Below are positions 1 through 10,997 of a stretch of 64,000 bases of DNA, in pieces. Each line of letters opens with the position of its first letter. Position 1 is the first letter of the stretch. Source of the DNA: Lytechinus pictus (lineage: Eukaryota > Echinodermata > Echinoidea > Temnopleuroida > Toxopneustidae). The stretch is from NCBI RefSeq assembly GCF_037042905.1, contig NC_087250.1:969501-1033500 (forward strand), written 5' to 3'. Position numbers and translations under genes: made by a program. The notes below the pieces were generated by a model that saw nothing but the letters and a program-made list of their open reading frames with translations, did no database searches and was not told where the DNA came from.

Positions 1-1158
1 AAACTGCAACATGTGACGCGGTGCTATTCCGCCTATTATCATCTCATCAGGGTTTGGCTTATTTTCAATTTCTTCTATCAAACCCTCTGATAGTACTCGT
101 AACCACTGAGGGAGGGGCCACAAGTTGTGTTGCTATGCGCATATCTACAGCTGGTTCAAGCAAACTGACTGCACACTGCTGCAGCTTGGTCATGTGGATG
201 TATCATGCATCAGTTGCCCAGACCAGGAGTAGAGCTAGCAGCTCATTTAAGATTACAAAGTGATTGAGCAAATCATATTAGAAAATAGAGTTATGTGATT
301 AATGATAAAATATGGACTGCTATGTATTCGGATGACAGTGGAAATCATCACTCCCTCGGTGCTTCTCATACCAGCCTGTCTATCACTCCTTGGCCAAGGC
401 ATTGAGGTGATAGAAGAACCAGTATGATTACTCAGATTCAGATATTTTTATTGTCCATTATGCAATCAGGTACAAATGGAAATTAAATTTGTTTGCACAA
501 AATGATTTAGATTGTCTTATGATAGACACAAAGATTACACGATACATATAGTAAACATAATACAAATCAACAAGCAAAGATAAGAGAAATTAAGATAAAG
601 ACAGGAAAGAGGGTAATATAGTTTCAAATATGGCTATTAAATGTACAGATTGAAACAGGAACAAAAGAATTTACAAAGCGTGAGGTTCTACAGGGAAGAG
701 ATCTTAGATGTTTGCCTAAGGCTAATCTCATCAATTTTTTTTATGGAGGGCATGGTTCTCATTGGTCAGGATCTCTTTGGCTTTTTCTAAGACTCTAACA
801 TCATTCTTGTCCAGAAAGCAACCTCTTTCCTTTGTTAAGCACCTCAGGAATAACAGTTTACAGTCATCCTCATGTGCAGTCAATAATTGTGGGATTCAAC
901 ACCACCCTACAGAAATCCTAACAATGATACTATCCATCTGGAAAATAAGGAAAAGAAAAATGTTTTGGAAACAAATAGCAAATAGTTTACCAACATGCTT
1001 TTTTATAATTTCTTGTTTTTTTCTCTTTTTGAAAAAAGATTGTTCTTATATATCCCTGTAAATTATGCCTATAGTTTTCTTATGTCATAGTCATATTGGC
1101 TGAACAGACTCCAGACTGATCAAAGCTTATTAGTATTACAATACTTCTATAAAACCAA
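1..1158. other. No recognisable gene
   Basis: This AT-rich stretch shows no open frame with a recognisable domain on either strand. It lies downstream of the DDX51-like exon, so it is probably intron of that gene. I looked for the next helicase exon here and did not find one I could support. Confidence 0.4.
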
Positions 1159-1244
1159 TTGAAGTGATTGGTCCTTTTGGAGTCTGTTTCGTTCATTTGA
1201 CTGAAGTGATTGGTCCTTTTGGAGTCTGTTTCGTTCATTTGACT
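1159..1244. repeat. Tandem duplication, 43-bp unit x2
   Basis: Two adjacent, essentially identical copies of a segment containing GATTGGTCCTTTTGGAGTC. It is a simple local duplication with no visible coding content. Confidence 0.8.
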
Positions 1245-1332
1245 GTGGCATTAAATTCTATGCAGGTTTAATGTTCTAGTTTAGACTTTGAGAGTGGTAA
1301 AAGAGATTTTTATTTGGGAATGTCAGTGTTAC

Positions 1333-2131
1333 CTTTTTCTTGTGTTTCCTTTCAAAGTCACCGAGTACTACAAAATCATGATGTTCCTCTATCTCTCCTT
1401 CGATCATACTTCCATCATCATCTACATCTTCTTCTTCATCATCCTTTGTAACAACTTCCATTTGTTTGTTCTCTTCATCTTCATCAGAAGTTTGATTTTC
1501 ATCTTTCTTTTTGATTTCCCTTAGCCTCTTTTTCTTTTTCAAGGATTTGAAAGTTTCTTTCTTTCTCTTAATATGTGATGGAGAAGAAGCCTGTAATTCA
1601 CCATCTTCTTCTTTTCCTTCATCTGTAAGTCTTGCATTCTCTGATGTTTCTTTCATGTCCTCCTCCTCTTCTTTTTTGTTCTCAGCATCATGTTTCCTTT
1701 TAACTTTCTTCTTTTTTGTTTTCTCTGAAGCCTTTCCATCATGGAGGAATGTCTCCTTTGGGATAACCATTGCATTGTTTGTAATCTCCATGGAAATGAC
1801 ACCATCCTTCCCATCATGCCTTTCACTTTCCTGTCCCACATCCCCTGTCGATACCTCTCCCTCACCTTGTCCATTCCTCCCACAATCCTTTTCTATCAAA
1901 GATCTCCTCTTTTTCTTCCTTTGTAAACCAGAATCTGCGCTAGGGGTTGGTTCATCTTTCTCTGTTCTCCTTTGTGTTTGACCTTTGACCTTTAACCTCT
2001 TAGTGGGAGAGGTTTCCTTACAAGGCGTCTGTTTTCTTTGCTCCTCTCTTTCCTTAGCCTTGGCATTGATCTTATCAAGAATGCTTGACTTTGAACTCTG
2101 ACCCAACTCCAATGGCGATTCCCCTAAATAT
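1333..2131 (-). CDS. DDX51: DDX51-like RNA helicase, N-terminal exon (partial)
   Basis: A 799-nt exon with a polypyrimidine tract and CAG acceptor just above 2131 and an AAG|GTAAC donor at 1333/1332. It starts one base into a codon and ends on a codon boundary, so 266 full codons are readable. The product is very rich in Lys and Glu/Asp with several basic clusters, consistent with a nucleolar protein. It begins with YLGESPLELGQSSKSSILDK and ends with VVLGDFERKHKKK. In DDX51, a DEAD-box helicase needed for 60S ribosome biogenesis, I recall an N-terminal RYxG followed by LLERLQSRARERQQQR and then VLGGFERK just before the helicase core, in the same order. No helicase motif lies in this exon; the core would be on later exons below coordinate 1 or unrecognised. 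The first exon, carrying the ATG, was not found. The identification rests on short motifs and composition, so it is moderate. Confidence 0.55.
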
Positions 2132-2987
2132 CTGGATCGTATAGGAAGATAAGAAAATTATTTTGATAAAAGTTAGACAAAAACGATCATCAAAATCAGA
2201 TTTTTCTTTTCAAAATTTCTGACCTAAGATTACTAGAAATAACACAACAGAAAAATTAACAGATGTTTAATGGCCATCTTTAAATTGATAATGCAAGACA
2301 AATGACTCATCAACAGTGTAGCACAGGGAATAATTTTGCTTTACAAATTTGAATAGCATTTTTGGTCATAAGAGAAAAGCTCTCAACTAAGTAATGTACA
2401 GTCCTATGTAAAAATATGCTATACAAAAGACTTAATGCATCGCAGTCTTTTGAAAATGTGGAGCAAATTGTGATGCGATACCAGGAAAATTATTCCCTGT
2501 ATCAGCTACGTACAATGGTCAAGCCCAACACGCACAAATAATTTCTTATCACAGCTCATCATGATAAATACTGAGCATTTGCTAATAATTTCAAATGAAG
2601 CTTTCCAAACATAACACCCTGCAAAGAAGTGTTGTACTTGGTCTTTAATCTAAAACTAATTGTGAAATTTGTCATTATATATTGTCACTGTGATATTGGT
2701 CAATGTAATACTTGCATCGCATCATTTTCAACCAATTTATGAAATACTGATGGCAACGTTCTGTAATTGTTGTCTTGTCCAAACAAAAGACCTGCCAGAT
2801 ATCTAGATCAGTCTACATAACCTTGTCTGTGTTCAGTTAAGCACTTCACACTCCTAAAAAATCTTTAAAAATCTTTTTTGTAGTTACAAAAAATACATTT
2901 AAAAAATTATGATGAGAAAAAAGTAATCAAAGATATAAATGAAATATAAATTTTAGACCAGCTGACCAGGCAAACTTTGCAGATTAT
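2132..2987. other. Intronic or intergenic, nothing recognised
   Basis: AT-rich sequence directly upstream of the DDX51-like exon on its strand, so it is presumably its first intron. No exon or repeat could be supported. Confidence 0.4.
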
Positions 2988-3235
2988 TATAATCACGTAT
3001 TAACCTTTGGTATTTGTGAAATAATAATTTTTATCTTTAAATTGTTTTTCAAAACGGCATCGCTAATCGGAAGTACGTCATAACTAAGCGGTTCAAGGGT
3101 CAGGCTGTATTGTATTTGCTTTGTTGACAAACGGATGGAGGGATCTACAGGAGATTAGTCTAGTAAGAAGTCTCATTTTTACCATTTATAGTGAAATAAT
3201 GTTTATCCCTTTATACGCATTAGGCGCATCAAGGT
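2988..3235 (+). repeat. Dispersed repeat, copy A
   Basis: This segment has a diverged second copy at about 60853-61095 in the same orientation. Both share TGTGAAATAATAATTTTTAT, then CAAAACGGCATC, GTACGTCATA, GCGGTTCAAGGGTC, GAGGGATCTACA and finally ACGCATTAGGCG. No terminal repeats or target duplication are visible, so the class is unknown. Confidence 0.65.
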
Positions 3236-3454
3236 TCATAGATAAATAAAATTCGACCCTACAAACCGATTTCACCCTCTAACTATGGATTTCCTAGGGA
3301 AATCCATCTTTGTTTACATGTGTCTCTTATACATATATGGCCGGCGGTTCAAGACTCCATGATGAAGAAGTATAGACCCTAAGTCAAAATATTAAAAAAA
3401 CATCATCTTGGAGTCCTCAAGACTATGTCTAGTCACGGTCATGTTTAGACCAAA

Positions 3455-3535
3455 AGTTTCGGTCTCTGTTATGTTGGTTATTCCACTGAACTCTGTTGGC
3501 TCCACTCACCAAATACAGAGACCGAAGTTCTAGCT
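3455..3535. repeat. Small imperfect palindrome
   Basis: The ends read TTTCGGTCTCTGT and ACAGAGACCGAA, giving a foldback of about 80 bp. A related sequence with ACAGAGACTGAAG occurs near 7870. It may be a short MITE remnant. Confidence 0.4.
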
Positions 3536-3595
3536 AGATCTGTCCAGGGACTCAATGGCCATATGTTTACTGTATGTATTAAGTTTGGATAAAAC

Positions 3596-5065
3596 CAGGG
3601 TGACAAGATGTCCCATATTTCCCGAGAAACCCTTCCCGGGACGCCCATTTGTCCCGTATTTCAAAATATTGAACAAAATGTAGTTAATACATTTAAAAGT
3701 GATAGATTTTCATCAAATAACCAACAGATGACGAAGCAGAGACAGCAATAAAATCGATAAACTGTAAACTTTTGTAAGTACTGCGGTGATTTTCTTGCTA
3801 ACACAATACATTGCAAACGACCTGGCCTCCTGTGTGTGCATGGCAAGCTACTAGCTAAGCATGTATATAGGTTTGGAGCAGATTGTCAGTGGTGCAAACA
3901 ATGACATGATAAACAGTTTTTCCACCAAAATAATCACAAAAAATCGGCGGTAAATTTTTATAAATTCTCAGATTGCTGATTTGGAGATGTACATAATCGG
4001 AGGAAAAAGTTATTGAGATCTAAGTTGTTTCAGCTTTCGTTTTGACTTTTGAGTCTTCATCATCATCGTTGTACGGAAGAAGTAGGTATATAGTCCTGTA
4101 GTGCTTCCGATCATTCCTTCGAGATTACTTAACTGGTCTTTAAAACAACTAAACGTGTGTGGAGGGCGGATATTTATGAAAGAAGTTGGTGCATGGAGGA
4201 CCAGTGTTTGTGTATGATGCCGCGATGTTTCATCTAATTTTCAATTTTGACAATATTTCACTTTGAAATTTTATTAATTTCTAAAACATTTTAGTTTGTT
4301 AAAATTTTAAAAAATATATTTAAAAAAACACCAAATATCATGATTTTTGATAGATGATTGGATTGTTTGCTTGAAGTTTGTACTTTTTTTCTCTTTCTTT
4401 CTTTTCTATCCTTCTTTCTTCATCCTTCTATCCTTCCTGCTTGCCCTTTTTTGTTCCATCTATCTTTATTTCCTATCTTTCTTTCCACATCCTTTCTCTC
4501 TGTGTTTTTTTTTTCTTTTCCTTCTTTATTTTACTTGCCTTCTTTATAAAATGTCCTTTTTTTATTTCCTTCCTTCTTTCTTTCCTTAAACTTTTCTTTG
4601 CTTCCTTCTCCCTTAATTCCTCTCCTTCCATTATTTTCTTCTTTTTTTATTCTTTCCTCCCTCTTTTTCCTCCTTTCTTTCATTCTTTATTTTATTTTTC
4701 CCTTATTCTTCATTTCCCTCCCTCCCTTCCTTTCCTCCTTCCTCCTCCTTTTTTTCTTTCTCTTTTATTTTGTCTTTCACAGATTTATTCATCTTCCCTA
4801 CATTTCTTTTTCTTTTTTTCTATATTCAATTCAAAGAATGACTGAAAGTGAAACCATTTTTTCTTTCTTTCATCCTTTTATTCTTTCTATTTATACTTTT
4901 TTTTCATATTTTCTTTCTTTCTTCTCAATTCATCCATTTTCTTTCGTCTTTTCCTCCTCTCCTTCACCATCCCTTCCAATTCTTTATACTTTTTCACAAG
5001 CCTTCTTTGTTGATCTTTTTTTGTCGATTGTCCCATATTTCATATTGTGAAATCTGGTCACCCTG
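3596..5065. mobile_element. hAT-type DNA element, non-autonomous, with 8-bp TSD
   Basis: A 1470-bp element whose ends read CAGGGTGACAAGAT and, inverted, CAGGGTGACCAGAT. It is flanked by perfect 8-bp direct repeats GATAAAAC at 3588-3595 and 5066-5073. A terminal CAGGG and 8-bp target duplication are hallmarks of the hAT superfamily. No transposase frame is visible. The right half (about 4380-5030) is a pyrimidine-rich TTTC/TTCC tract that creates spurious open frames. It is probably mobilised in trans. Confidence 0.8.
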
Positions 5066-5478
5066 GATAAAACAGGGAAGTGAAGTTGCGCGACAGCCCA
5101 AGTGAGTCACTGGTTTTTCCCTTTTATTTTAAGTTGATTTTCTCTGTTTTGGTGCATTGCATTTCAGGCTAAAACGGAATAATAATCTGTATTTTGGTAA
5201 TTCTTTTTAATTTGATAATTTTATGAACGATGAAATAAAGACAAAAATCGATGTGCCCCGTCGGCGTCGCCGTGATTTTGCATTGTTCATGTTAACCCCC
5301 TTGGCTGCACGATAGCGAGCAGTCTGTGTAAGAGAAATTTATTGAAAATTTTAATGAAAACTCCTCGAAACAGACGGCTGCCAGCTGTCTAGGTAATGTT
5401 TGACTTTTGTGAAATTAACATAGGGCCTACATGTACATCAAACTACATGATTAAGTGAAATCTTATTCTTAATAATAA

Positions 5479-5647
5479 CGACTTTTGTCATAACTTTCTT
5501 ATTTCACATTTTTACATCCGATTTTGATGAAATTTTGCCGAAATATTGGCATGCCGAAATATTCAGTTATCAGTAGGCCTAGATGCTTGTTGGATTTTTC
5601 TCTTTTTATTCAAATCAACTTTTTGTTGGGGTGGACTTGTCCTTTCA
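5479..5647 (+). repeat. MITE terminal-arm fragment
   Basis: Contains CATAACTTTCTTATTTCACA and ends in TTGGGGTGGACTTGTCCTTT. The same arm recurs at 7546-7670 and, inverted, at about 6690-6802 and 44898-45010. Only one arm is present here, so the copy looks truncated. Confidence 0.65.
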
Positions 5648-5755
5648 GTAATGATTAAGCAAACAAGAGAAAAAATGCACAAAATTCAATGGATCGGACT
5701 GTGTAACATGTGTGTATTTGAGTTTTGTCAGACGTGTATCAATCAGATATGATTA

Positions 5756-5877
5756 TTTACGTCTGGGACCGACCTTTAACGTCACCATCCGAAAGACGTG
5801 ACCAGGGCTCGAACCTCTGCATCAATTTGTAACTTCCCCACAGCTTGGATTACAGGCGCACGCCACAACGCCCAGTA
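5756..5877 (-). repeat. SINE with 7SL RNA-like head
   Basis: Read on the minus strand from 5877, the sequence begins CTGGGCGTTGTGGCGTGCG and continues with CCTGTAATCCAAGCT, GTGGGGAAG and GGTTCGAGCCC. This matches the 5' Alu domain of SRP (7SL) RNA as I know it (GCCGGGCGCGGTGGCGCGTG, CCTGTAGTCCCAGCT), including the pol III B-box-like GGTTCGAGCCC. The 3' part, with CTTTCGGATGGTGACGTTAAA, resembles the conserved central or tail module of many deuterostome SINEs. It is too short to be the SRP RNA gene itself, so I call it a 7SL-derived or 7SL-fused SINE. Confidence 0.6.
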
Positions 5878-6257
5878 TACAATATTACTAACTGTCTAAC
5901 ATACTAACAGCAACAGAAAAAAGAACACGTGTTTGCCTGCACTCGACAGTCGATTTCTTTGTACATTAAATGAAAAAAAAACAGGCCTATACTTTGGTTC
6001 GTGTAATCATTGGAACTTACTCACCTATTCACTGTAAATAACGCCATTATATTCAGCTCAACATATGAATGAGATCATTAAAATTCAATGAAAATACTTT
6101 TTTACTTCTCAACCATGGGCGCAGCCATCTTGTTTATGACGTCTATTACTTTCATCCAATCAGAAGTTGCCAAATCTATATTCTCTCGAGCTGTCATCGA
6201 CATCGTCAGCTGATTGCATCATATTATTCGACATGACAATTCTGGTGGACCAAAATC

Positions 6258-6528
6258 ATGGAAAAGGGGGACAACAGATCGCGAAACGACACTGTTCTGA
6301 CGATCAACATTTCATCAAGCGTATTTAGTGCCTTGTTATTTTTATTGGGTGGAGTGGTGAGCGCGATACTCGTATCAAACCTTGGAATATTTTTACCCAC
6401 GCGAAAATCAATTAGTGGGACCGGAACAACCGAATTGTCAACACTCCCAAACACTGAAGTGCAAAAGTTTGATTATGGCCTGCGAAATTGGCCAGTATCT
6501 GCATCGCAGAAGTCATCTGTTTCGCCAG
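6258..6528 (+). CDS. FICD: FICD exon 1: ER Fic-domain AMPylase, N-terminus
   Basis: FICD is a type II ER membrane protein that adds AMP to, and removes it from, the chaperone BiP/HSPA5, tuning its activity to unfolded-protein load. Exon 1 starts at the first ATG after stops (MEKGDNRSRN), gives a short polar cytosolic tail, then one hydrophobic anchor at about residues 21-45 (VFSALLFLLGGVVSAILVS), then a luminal linker. It ends in phase 1 at CCAG|GTATT. Joined to exons 2 and 3 (271+235+826 nt) it gives 444 codons including the stop, or 443 residues, against 458 in human. The 5' UTR and promoter are not defined; a TGACGTCTATT-type site lies about 120 bp upstream. Confidence 0.9.
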
Positions 6529-6685
6529 GTATTGCATGTTAGACTCCAATATTTAGGCTTCTCAGTATACTAGTACAGAGGGCCAAGGGGGATAGTGGAA
6601 ACTGGAAAACTGGAAAATGACTAAAAAGTTAAATCTAAAAATAAAATAGGCTACACTAGAGACACCATGGACACAGTTTACTTTT

Positions 6686-7670
6686 AAATGTCAAGTCCAC
6701 CCCAGAAAAATGTTGATTTGAATAAATAGAGAAAGATCAAGGAAGTATTATGCTGAAAATTTCATCAAGATCAGATGTAAAATAAGAAAGTTATGACATT
6801 TTTAATTTGTGCTTATTTTTCACAAAATGATATTTTTGTTTTTTAATATTGTTTGAATTATACAATATTTCATTTTTTACAGATTTTGACAATAAGGACC
6901 AACTTGATTGAACCATATAGTATTAAACAATGCTATATTGCACATGTTCAGGGAGGAATAAATCGTTTCATACGATAATAAGGAACAAATCAGAATGTTT
7001 CATATTTCACATACTTAAACAGTTAAAAATCCCAACTATGGCGTATCGAAGAGTTAGGGGTGACATGATTGAAACATATAAACACTTTAATAATTATGAT
7101 CTATGTACAAAACTTAATTTAGAAGAAAAATATAGTGAACATACCAGAGGTCACAGTAAAAAATTGTTCATACCAAGGACAAAGACCCAGAAATATAGGA
7201 ATTCTTTTTATGTTAGAATACGTAAGACATGGAATAGCCTAAATAATGAAGTTGTCACTGCCCCAAGTGTGCACAGTTTTGAAGCTGCCCTGGATAGATG
7301 CTGGAAAAATGAGCCAATAAAATATGACTACGAAAGGTCTGTTCCCGGAAGACGGAAGTGAGCCAGCCATCTTGAGGAGGAAAAACCTAGAACTGAATAC
7401 AGAGGCATAACATGCCTACATTCAGAAACTTCCCTAGGTATCCCTAGGTATAAAATACAAAAGAAATAGTGAGTGAGTGATGTCATCAGTCTCCTCATTT
7501 GCATACTGACAAGGATGTGAATATAACTTTACTGTGAAATTAAGCGAAACTTTAAAATATCATAACTTTCTTATTTTACATCCAATTTTGATGAAATTTT
7601 CAGTGTTATGCTTGTTGGATTTTTCTCTTTTTATTCGAATCAACTTTTTGTTGGGGTGGACTTGTCCTTT
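6686..7670. mobile_element. Palindromic MITE-like element enclosing a LINE fragment
   Basis: Inverted arms of about 115-125 bp lie at about 6690-6802 and 7546-7670. Their outer ends are AAGTCCACCCC and GGGGTGGACTTG, and their inner ends carry AAGAAAGTTATGA. The interior contains a reverse-transcriptase tail. The element lies in FICD intron 1. Confidence 0.65.
6930..7361 (+). pseudogene. Non-LTR retrotransposon RT C-terminal tail (fragment)
   Basis: An open stretch of about 143 codons with AYRRVRGDMIETYK, RTKTQKYRNSFYVRIRKTWN and LNNEVVTAPSVHSFEAALD. This is the extreme C-terminus typical of CR1/Jockey-like non-LTR retrotransposon proteins (thumb and post-RT region). The RT catalytic core and endonuclease are absent, so it is a dead 5'-truncated copy. 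The apparent ATG is not meaningful. Confidence 0.75.
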
Positions 7671-8762
7671 AATTTACTGACGGTATCTAATCTAGTCTTA
7701 AAGGGGAATGAAACCTTTGGAACAATCAAAATTATCGAATTGTGTGTAAAGAAAATAAGTGCTCAGACATGTGGCATCATTTTCGTTAGACGGGAATACC
7801 CGTCGTTTCTGGGGATTTATTTAACATTTTTTAACAATGCCAACGCAGTTCAGCGGAACAACCAAAATACAGAGACTGAAGCTAAAAAAGTATTGGTCTA
7901 CATTTTTGTGTTCAATCTGAAAAAGTGACTGGCCAAGGTTTTTCCAAGAAAACCACATATTTCTCTCAAATTTTTTAATGAGATTTTTGGCACTTTTAAA
8001 ACTTTTATAAGAAAAAGGAAGATTATCTCAAAAAAATTTGTGGAGGAAAAAGGCATTTTTGGAAGTTGATTTCTTAGTTGCACAGACCTGCCCCCCCCCC
8101 TTTCATGCATATTTTACTGATATGCACAAGGTCAAATGTCATCAAACTTCACAGCAATATTATTGTATTAAGTATTTTTCATACTATGATAACACAGCAA
8201 AATCCAAATGCTTTTTAAATGTTTTTCATAGGTTTATAAAAATATCTTGGAACGTGCTGTACCTAAAGTATGCTATATCTTTATTTAAAGTATGCTATAT
8301 CTTGGACAGTTTGCATTTATATAACTCAAACGAAGATTCTTGCCATCTGATTGGTTGAAAGGTGTTCAATATTTGGTCCATTCTTTACTGCGTGCATTTT
8401 GTAATTTTCCATTGCACGGTGACCATGCATTTTTTATTTTTCCATTGCACGGTACGCGCGCTAGCGCTCCCTCAATATAATCATGTGTATGTCTACTTAC
8501 CTTTTTGTGTATGTGTGTGTGTGTTTGCACGCATGAAGTTAGCGCAGATCAAACTGACTGCGCACTCGACTCAGATCATGAAGCAATGCGCGTCACAAAC
8601 ATGAAGGCTGATGAGCTGTCGATACATGGTGTAATCCACCGACTAACAATTATCAGAGAAATAGGCCAACCTGATCTTTATCTTTTTTATTCCTTTTTAA
8701 CATTTTAAAAAACTTTGTAACTTATATGAGTTATATAAAACAAATAATGAATGTAAATATTT

Positions 8763-8883
8763 GTGCAATGGAAAGAATATTTACATTCAATGAAAGATTA
8801 AAAGTTCCATTCAACTCGGCTAACGCCTCGTTGAATGGAACTTTACATCTTTCATCTCATGAAAATATTGTTCCCATTGCACG
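8763..8883. repeat. Imperfect hairpin in FICD intron 1
   Basis: The outer arms GTGCAATGG and CCCATTGCAC enclose the inner pair AAAGTTCCATTCAAC and GTTGAATGGAACTTT around a loop of about 14 nt. It is a foldback of about 120 bp, probably a small MITE. Confidence 0.6.
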
Positions 8884-8976
8884 CATACACATTCATTATT
8901 TGTATAATACTTTATAGGTTGAGCCCTCAATACCTCCCGCACAGGACTAATGACTTACATTTTGATTGTCTTGTAG

Positions 8977-9211
8977 ATGTTGCTGGTGAGGTACAGGCCG
9001 CTGTCAATCAAGCCTTAGATGCACAATCCATTGGGAGGAAAGAGAAAGCTCATAAACTCTTCCAACATGCCTTAGCATTAGATCCATCACATGCAGATAC
9101 ACTCAATGCTTATGGAGAGTTTATAGAAGAAGAAGATATCATCAAAGCAAATCATTTCTACTCCTGTGCTCTCATCTCAAATGATTCTCATTCTAAAGCT
9201 CTTATGAATCG
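8977..9211 (+). CDS. FICD: FICD exon 2: TPR region
   Basis: The acceptor TTGTAG is at 8971-8976 and the donor CG|GTAAGT at 9211/9212. The exon completes the split codon (GAT) from exon 1 and encodes the tetratricopeptide region that positions the Fic domain and binds unfolded BiP client surfaces. Visible TPR signatures are GRKEKAHKLFQHALALDPSH and DTLNAYGEFIEE followed by KANHFYSCALI. It ends in phase 2 inside the Arg of the conserved ALMNR. Confidence 0.92.
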
Positions 9212-9245
9212 GTAAGTAGCGTCTTAAAACAGAGTGAACCAGTTC

Positions 9246-9619
9246 TCTCTATCTGTCCATCCATCCATCCATGTATTGATCCATCTATCCTATTTGTTCA
9301 TCTATCCTATCCAGCCAGCCATCTATCCTTCCTTTCATCCATCTTTCCATCTATTAAATCCCTTCCATTCATGTCGTCTTCTTTGTACTCATCCATCTCT
9401 TTATTCATAGCTTTTTTCATTCACCCGTGACCCATCTATTCAACCATTCATCTATTTATCCTTCCATCTATCAATCTACAGGATCTATCTATCCCCCATT
9501 TTCCATCCGTCTTTCCTTCCTTCCATCAATCTATCCACCATCCATTTATCCATCCATCCATGCATGATCCATGCATCTATCTCAATATCTCTCTATATAT
9601 CTTTCTCTCTATCCATCCA
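9246..9619 (+). repeat. Degenerate (TCCA/TCTA)n microsatellite
   Basis: A CCATC- and CTAT-rich tetranucleotide tract in FICD intron 2. It abuts and probably was the target of the TIR element that follows. Confidence 0.8.
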
Positions 9620-9705
9620 CAGAGCTGCCAAGTAGTACGATTTTTCCGTATTTAGTACGTTTTTGCAACCAAAATACGGCAGTACGTTTTTTCTTTAAAA
9701 AATAC

Positions 9706-9750
<45 letters not shown>

Positions 9751-10122
9751 ATCGAAATTTATTGAGAAAAATCATCTCTATATGTCTCTATTTCATAAAA
9801 CGTACACAAATATGGTTATTAGATCAATGTAATTTCAGGTGACTTGTTTTTTTTTTCAATCATTTTGTAAAAACCATGGTGAGATATACACAAGTTTCAA
9901 TTTTTTTTTTTTAAATCTGCAAGAGCAGTGCACATTTTAGCTTGCATGCAGCTTGAGCGCCGTGATGGGCGAGTGCGCCAAGCATTTTATTATGAAATAC
10001 ACTTTTTCGGGGAAAAATACCAAATATTTATCTCACACGGTAAAAATACTGATTTTTTTGTCAAAATACTGATTTTGGGGGATAAGAATACTGAAAATGC
10101 AAAATACAACTTGGCAGCTCTG
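9620..10122. mobile_element. Short TIR element (hAT-like ends)
   Basis: The ends are CAGAGCTGCCAAGTA and, inverted, CAGAGCTGCCAAGTTG. The body is T-rich (poly-T near 9709-9745) and contains variants of a TACGTTTTT/AATACTGATTTT motif. Flanks are TCCA microsatellite on both sides, which hides the exact target duplication. No coding capacity. Confidence 0.65.
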
Positions 10123-10171
10123 CATCCATCTTCCTGTATCATATTGAACTTTTATTCTCATTTGTCTGTAG

Positions 10172-10997
10172 GGAAAGAACATCAGCAGCAGTGGCTGAGA
10201 AAGATAAGAGAATGTTTGCTAAGGTTGATGAGAAGAGAGAACAACTAGGTCTCCAGATCCCTGAGAATAATGGTGCTCTTCAAAGAGCTCAAGAAGAGTT
10301 CTACTATCTTCAGATCTATCACACTACTGCTATAGAAGGCAACACCCTCTCATTGGAACAGATGAGGTCTATTATGGAGACCGGATTAGCTGTTGGTGGG
10401 AAGAGCGTCATGGAACACAACGAGGTACTTGGTCTAAACCTTGCGCTACAGTTTATCAACAACACTCTCATGCATCGCTTTGGGAAGATCACCGTTGATG
10501 ACATCCTTCAGATACACAAACGTGTTCTTGGTCACGTTGACCCCTTAGGGGCAGGGAGTCTACGCACCACACAGGTGTTTGTTGGAGGTTATATCCCGCC
10601 CCCTTCAGTTGAGATCATTGACCTAATGGATGATTTTGTTGGTTGGATTAATTCAGAGGAAGCCTTGTCTCTACATCCTGTTGAATTTGCTGCATTAGCA
10701 CATTATAAATTTGTTTATATTCATCCTTTTATGGATGGTAATGGAAGGACGTCACGTCTCTTAATGAATCTAATCCTGCTACGAGCTGGGTATCCACCAG
10801 TCATTGTTAAGTTATCTCAGAGACAGCAATATTATGAAACAATAAAACAAGCTAATGCTGGTGATATCAGACCATTTATTAGGTTTATATGTAATTGCCT
10901 TGATGATATGCTGGATGCTTATCTATGGTTAACTTCAGACTCTCCGAATAGCCTTCCAGAAATAGAAGAAGGGAAACGGTTGGTCACCGATTTGTGA
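10172..10997 (+). CDS. FICD: FICD exon 3: catalytic Fic domain and C-terminus
   Basis: The acceptor CTGTAG precedes 10172 and the reading resumes as R-ERTSAAVAEKDKR. The exon holds the inhibitory helix with TAIEGNTLS; in human FICD the matching Glu (E234) blocks productive ATP binding and switches AMPylation to deAMPylation. The catalytic loop is HPFMDGNGRTSR, matching the Fic motif HPFx(D/E)GNGRxxR, with the His that deprotonates the acceptor hydroxyl. LHPVEFAALAHYKFVYIHPF just upstream is almost identical to the vertebrate protein. All key residues are present, so the enzyme should be bifunctional like its orthologues. The stop TGA is at 10995-10997. Confidence 0.95.

Noticed and set aside
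4347-5105. Phe/Leu/Ser-rich frames resembling membrane proteins
   Set aside because: They arise from the TTTC/TTCC pyrimidine tract inside the hAT-type element.
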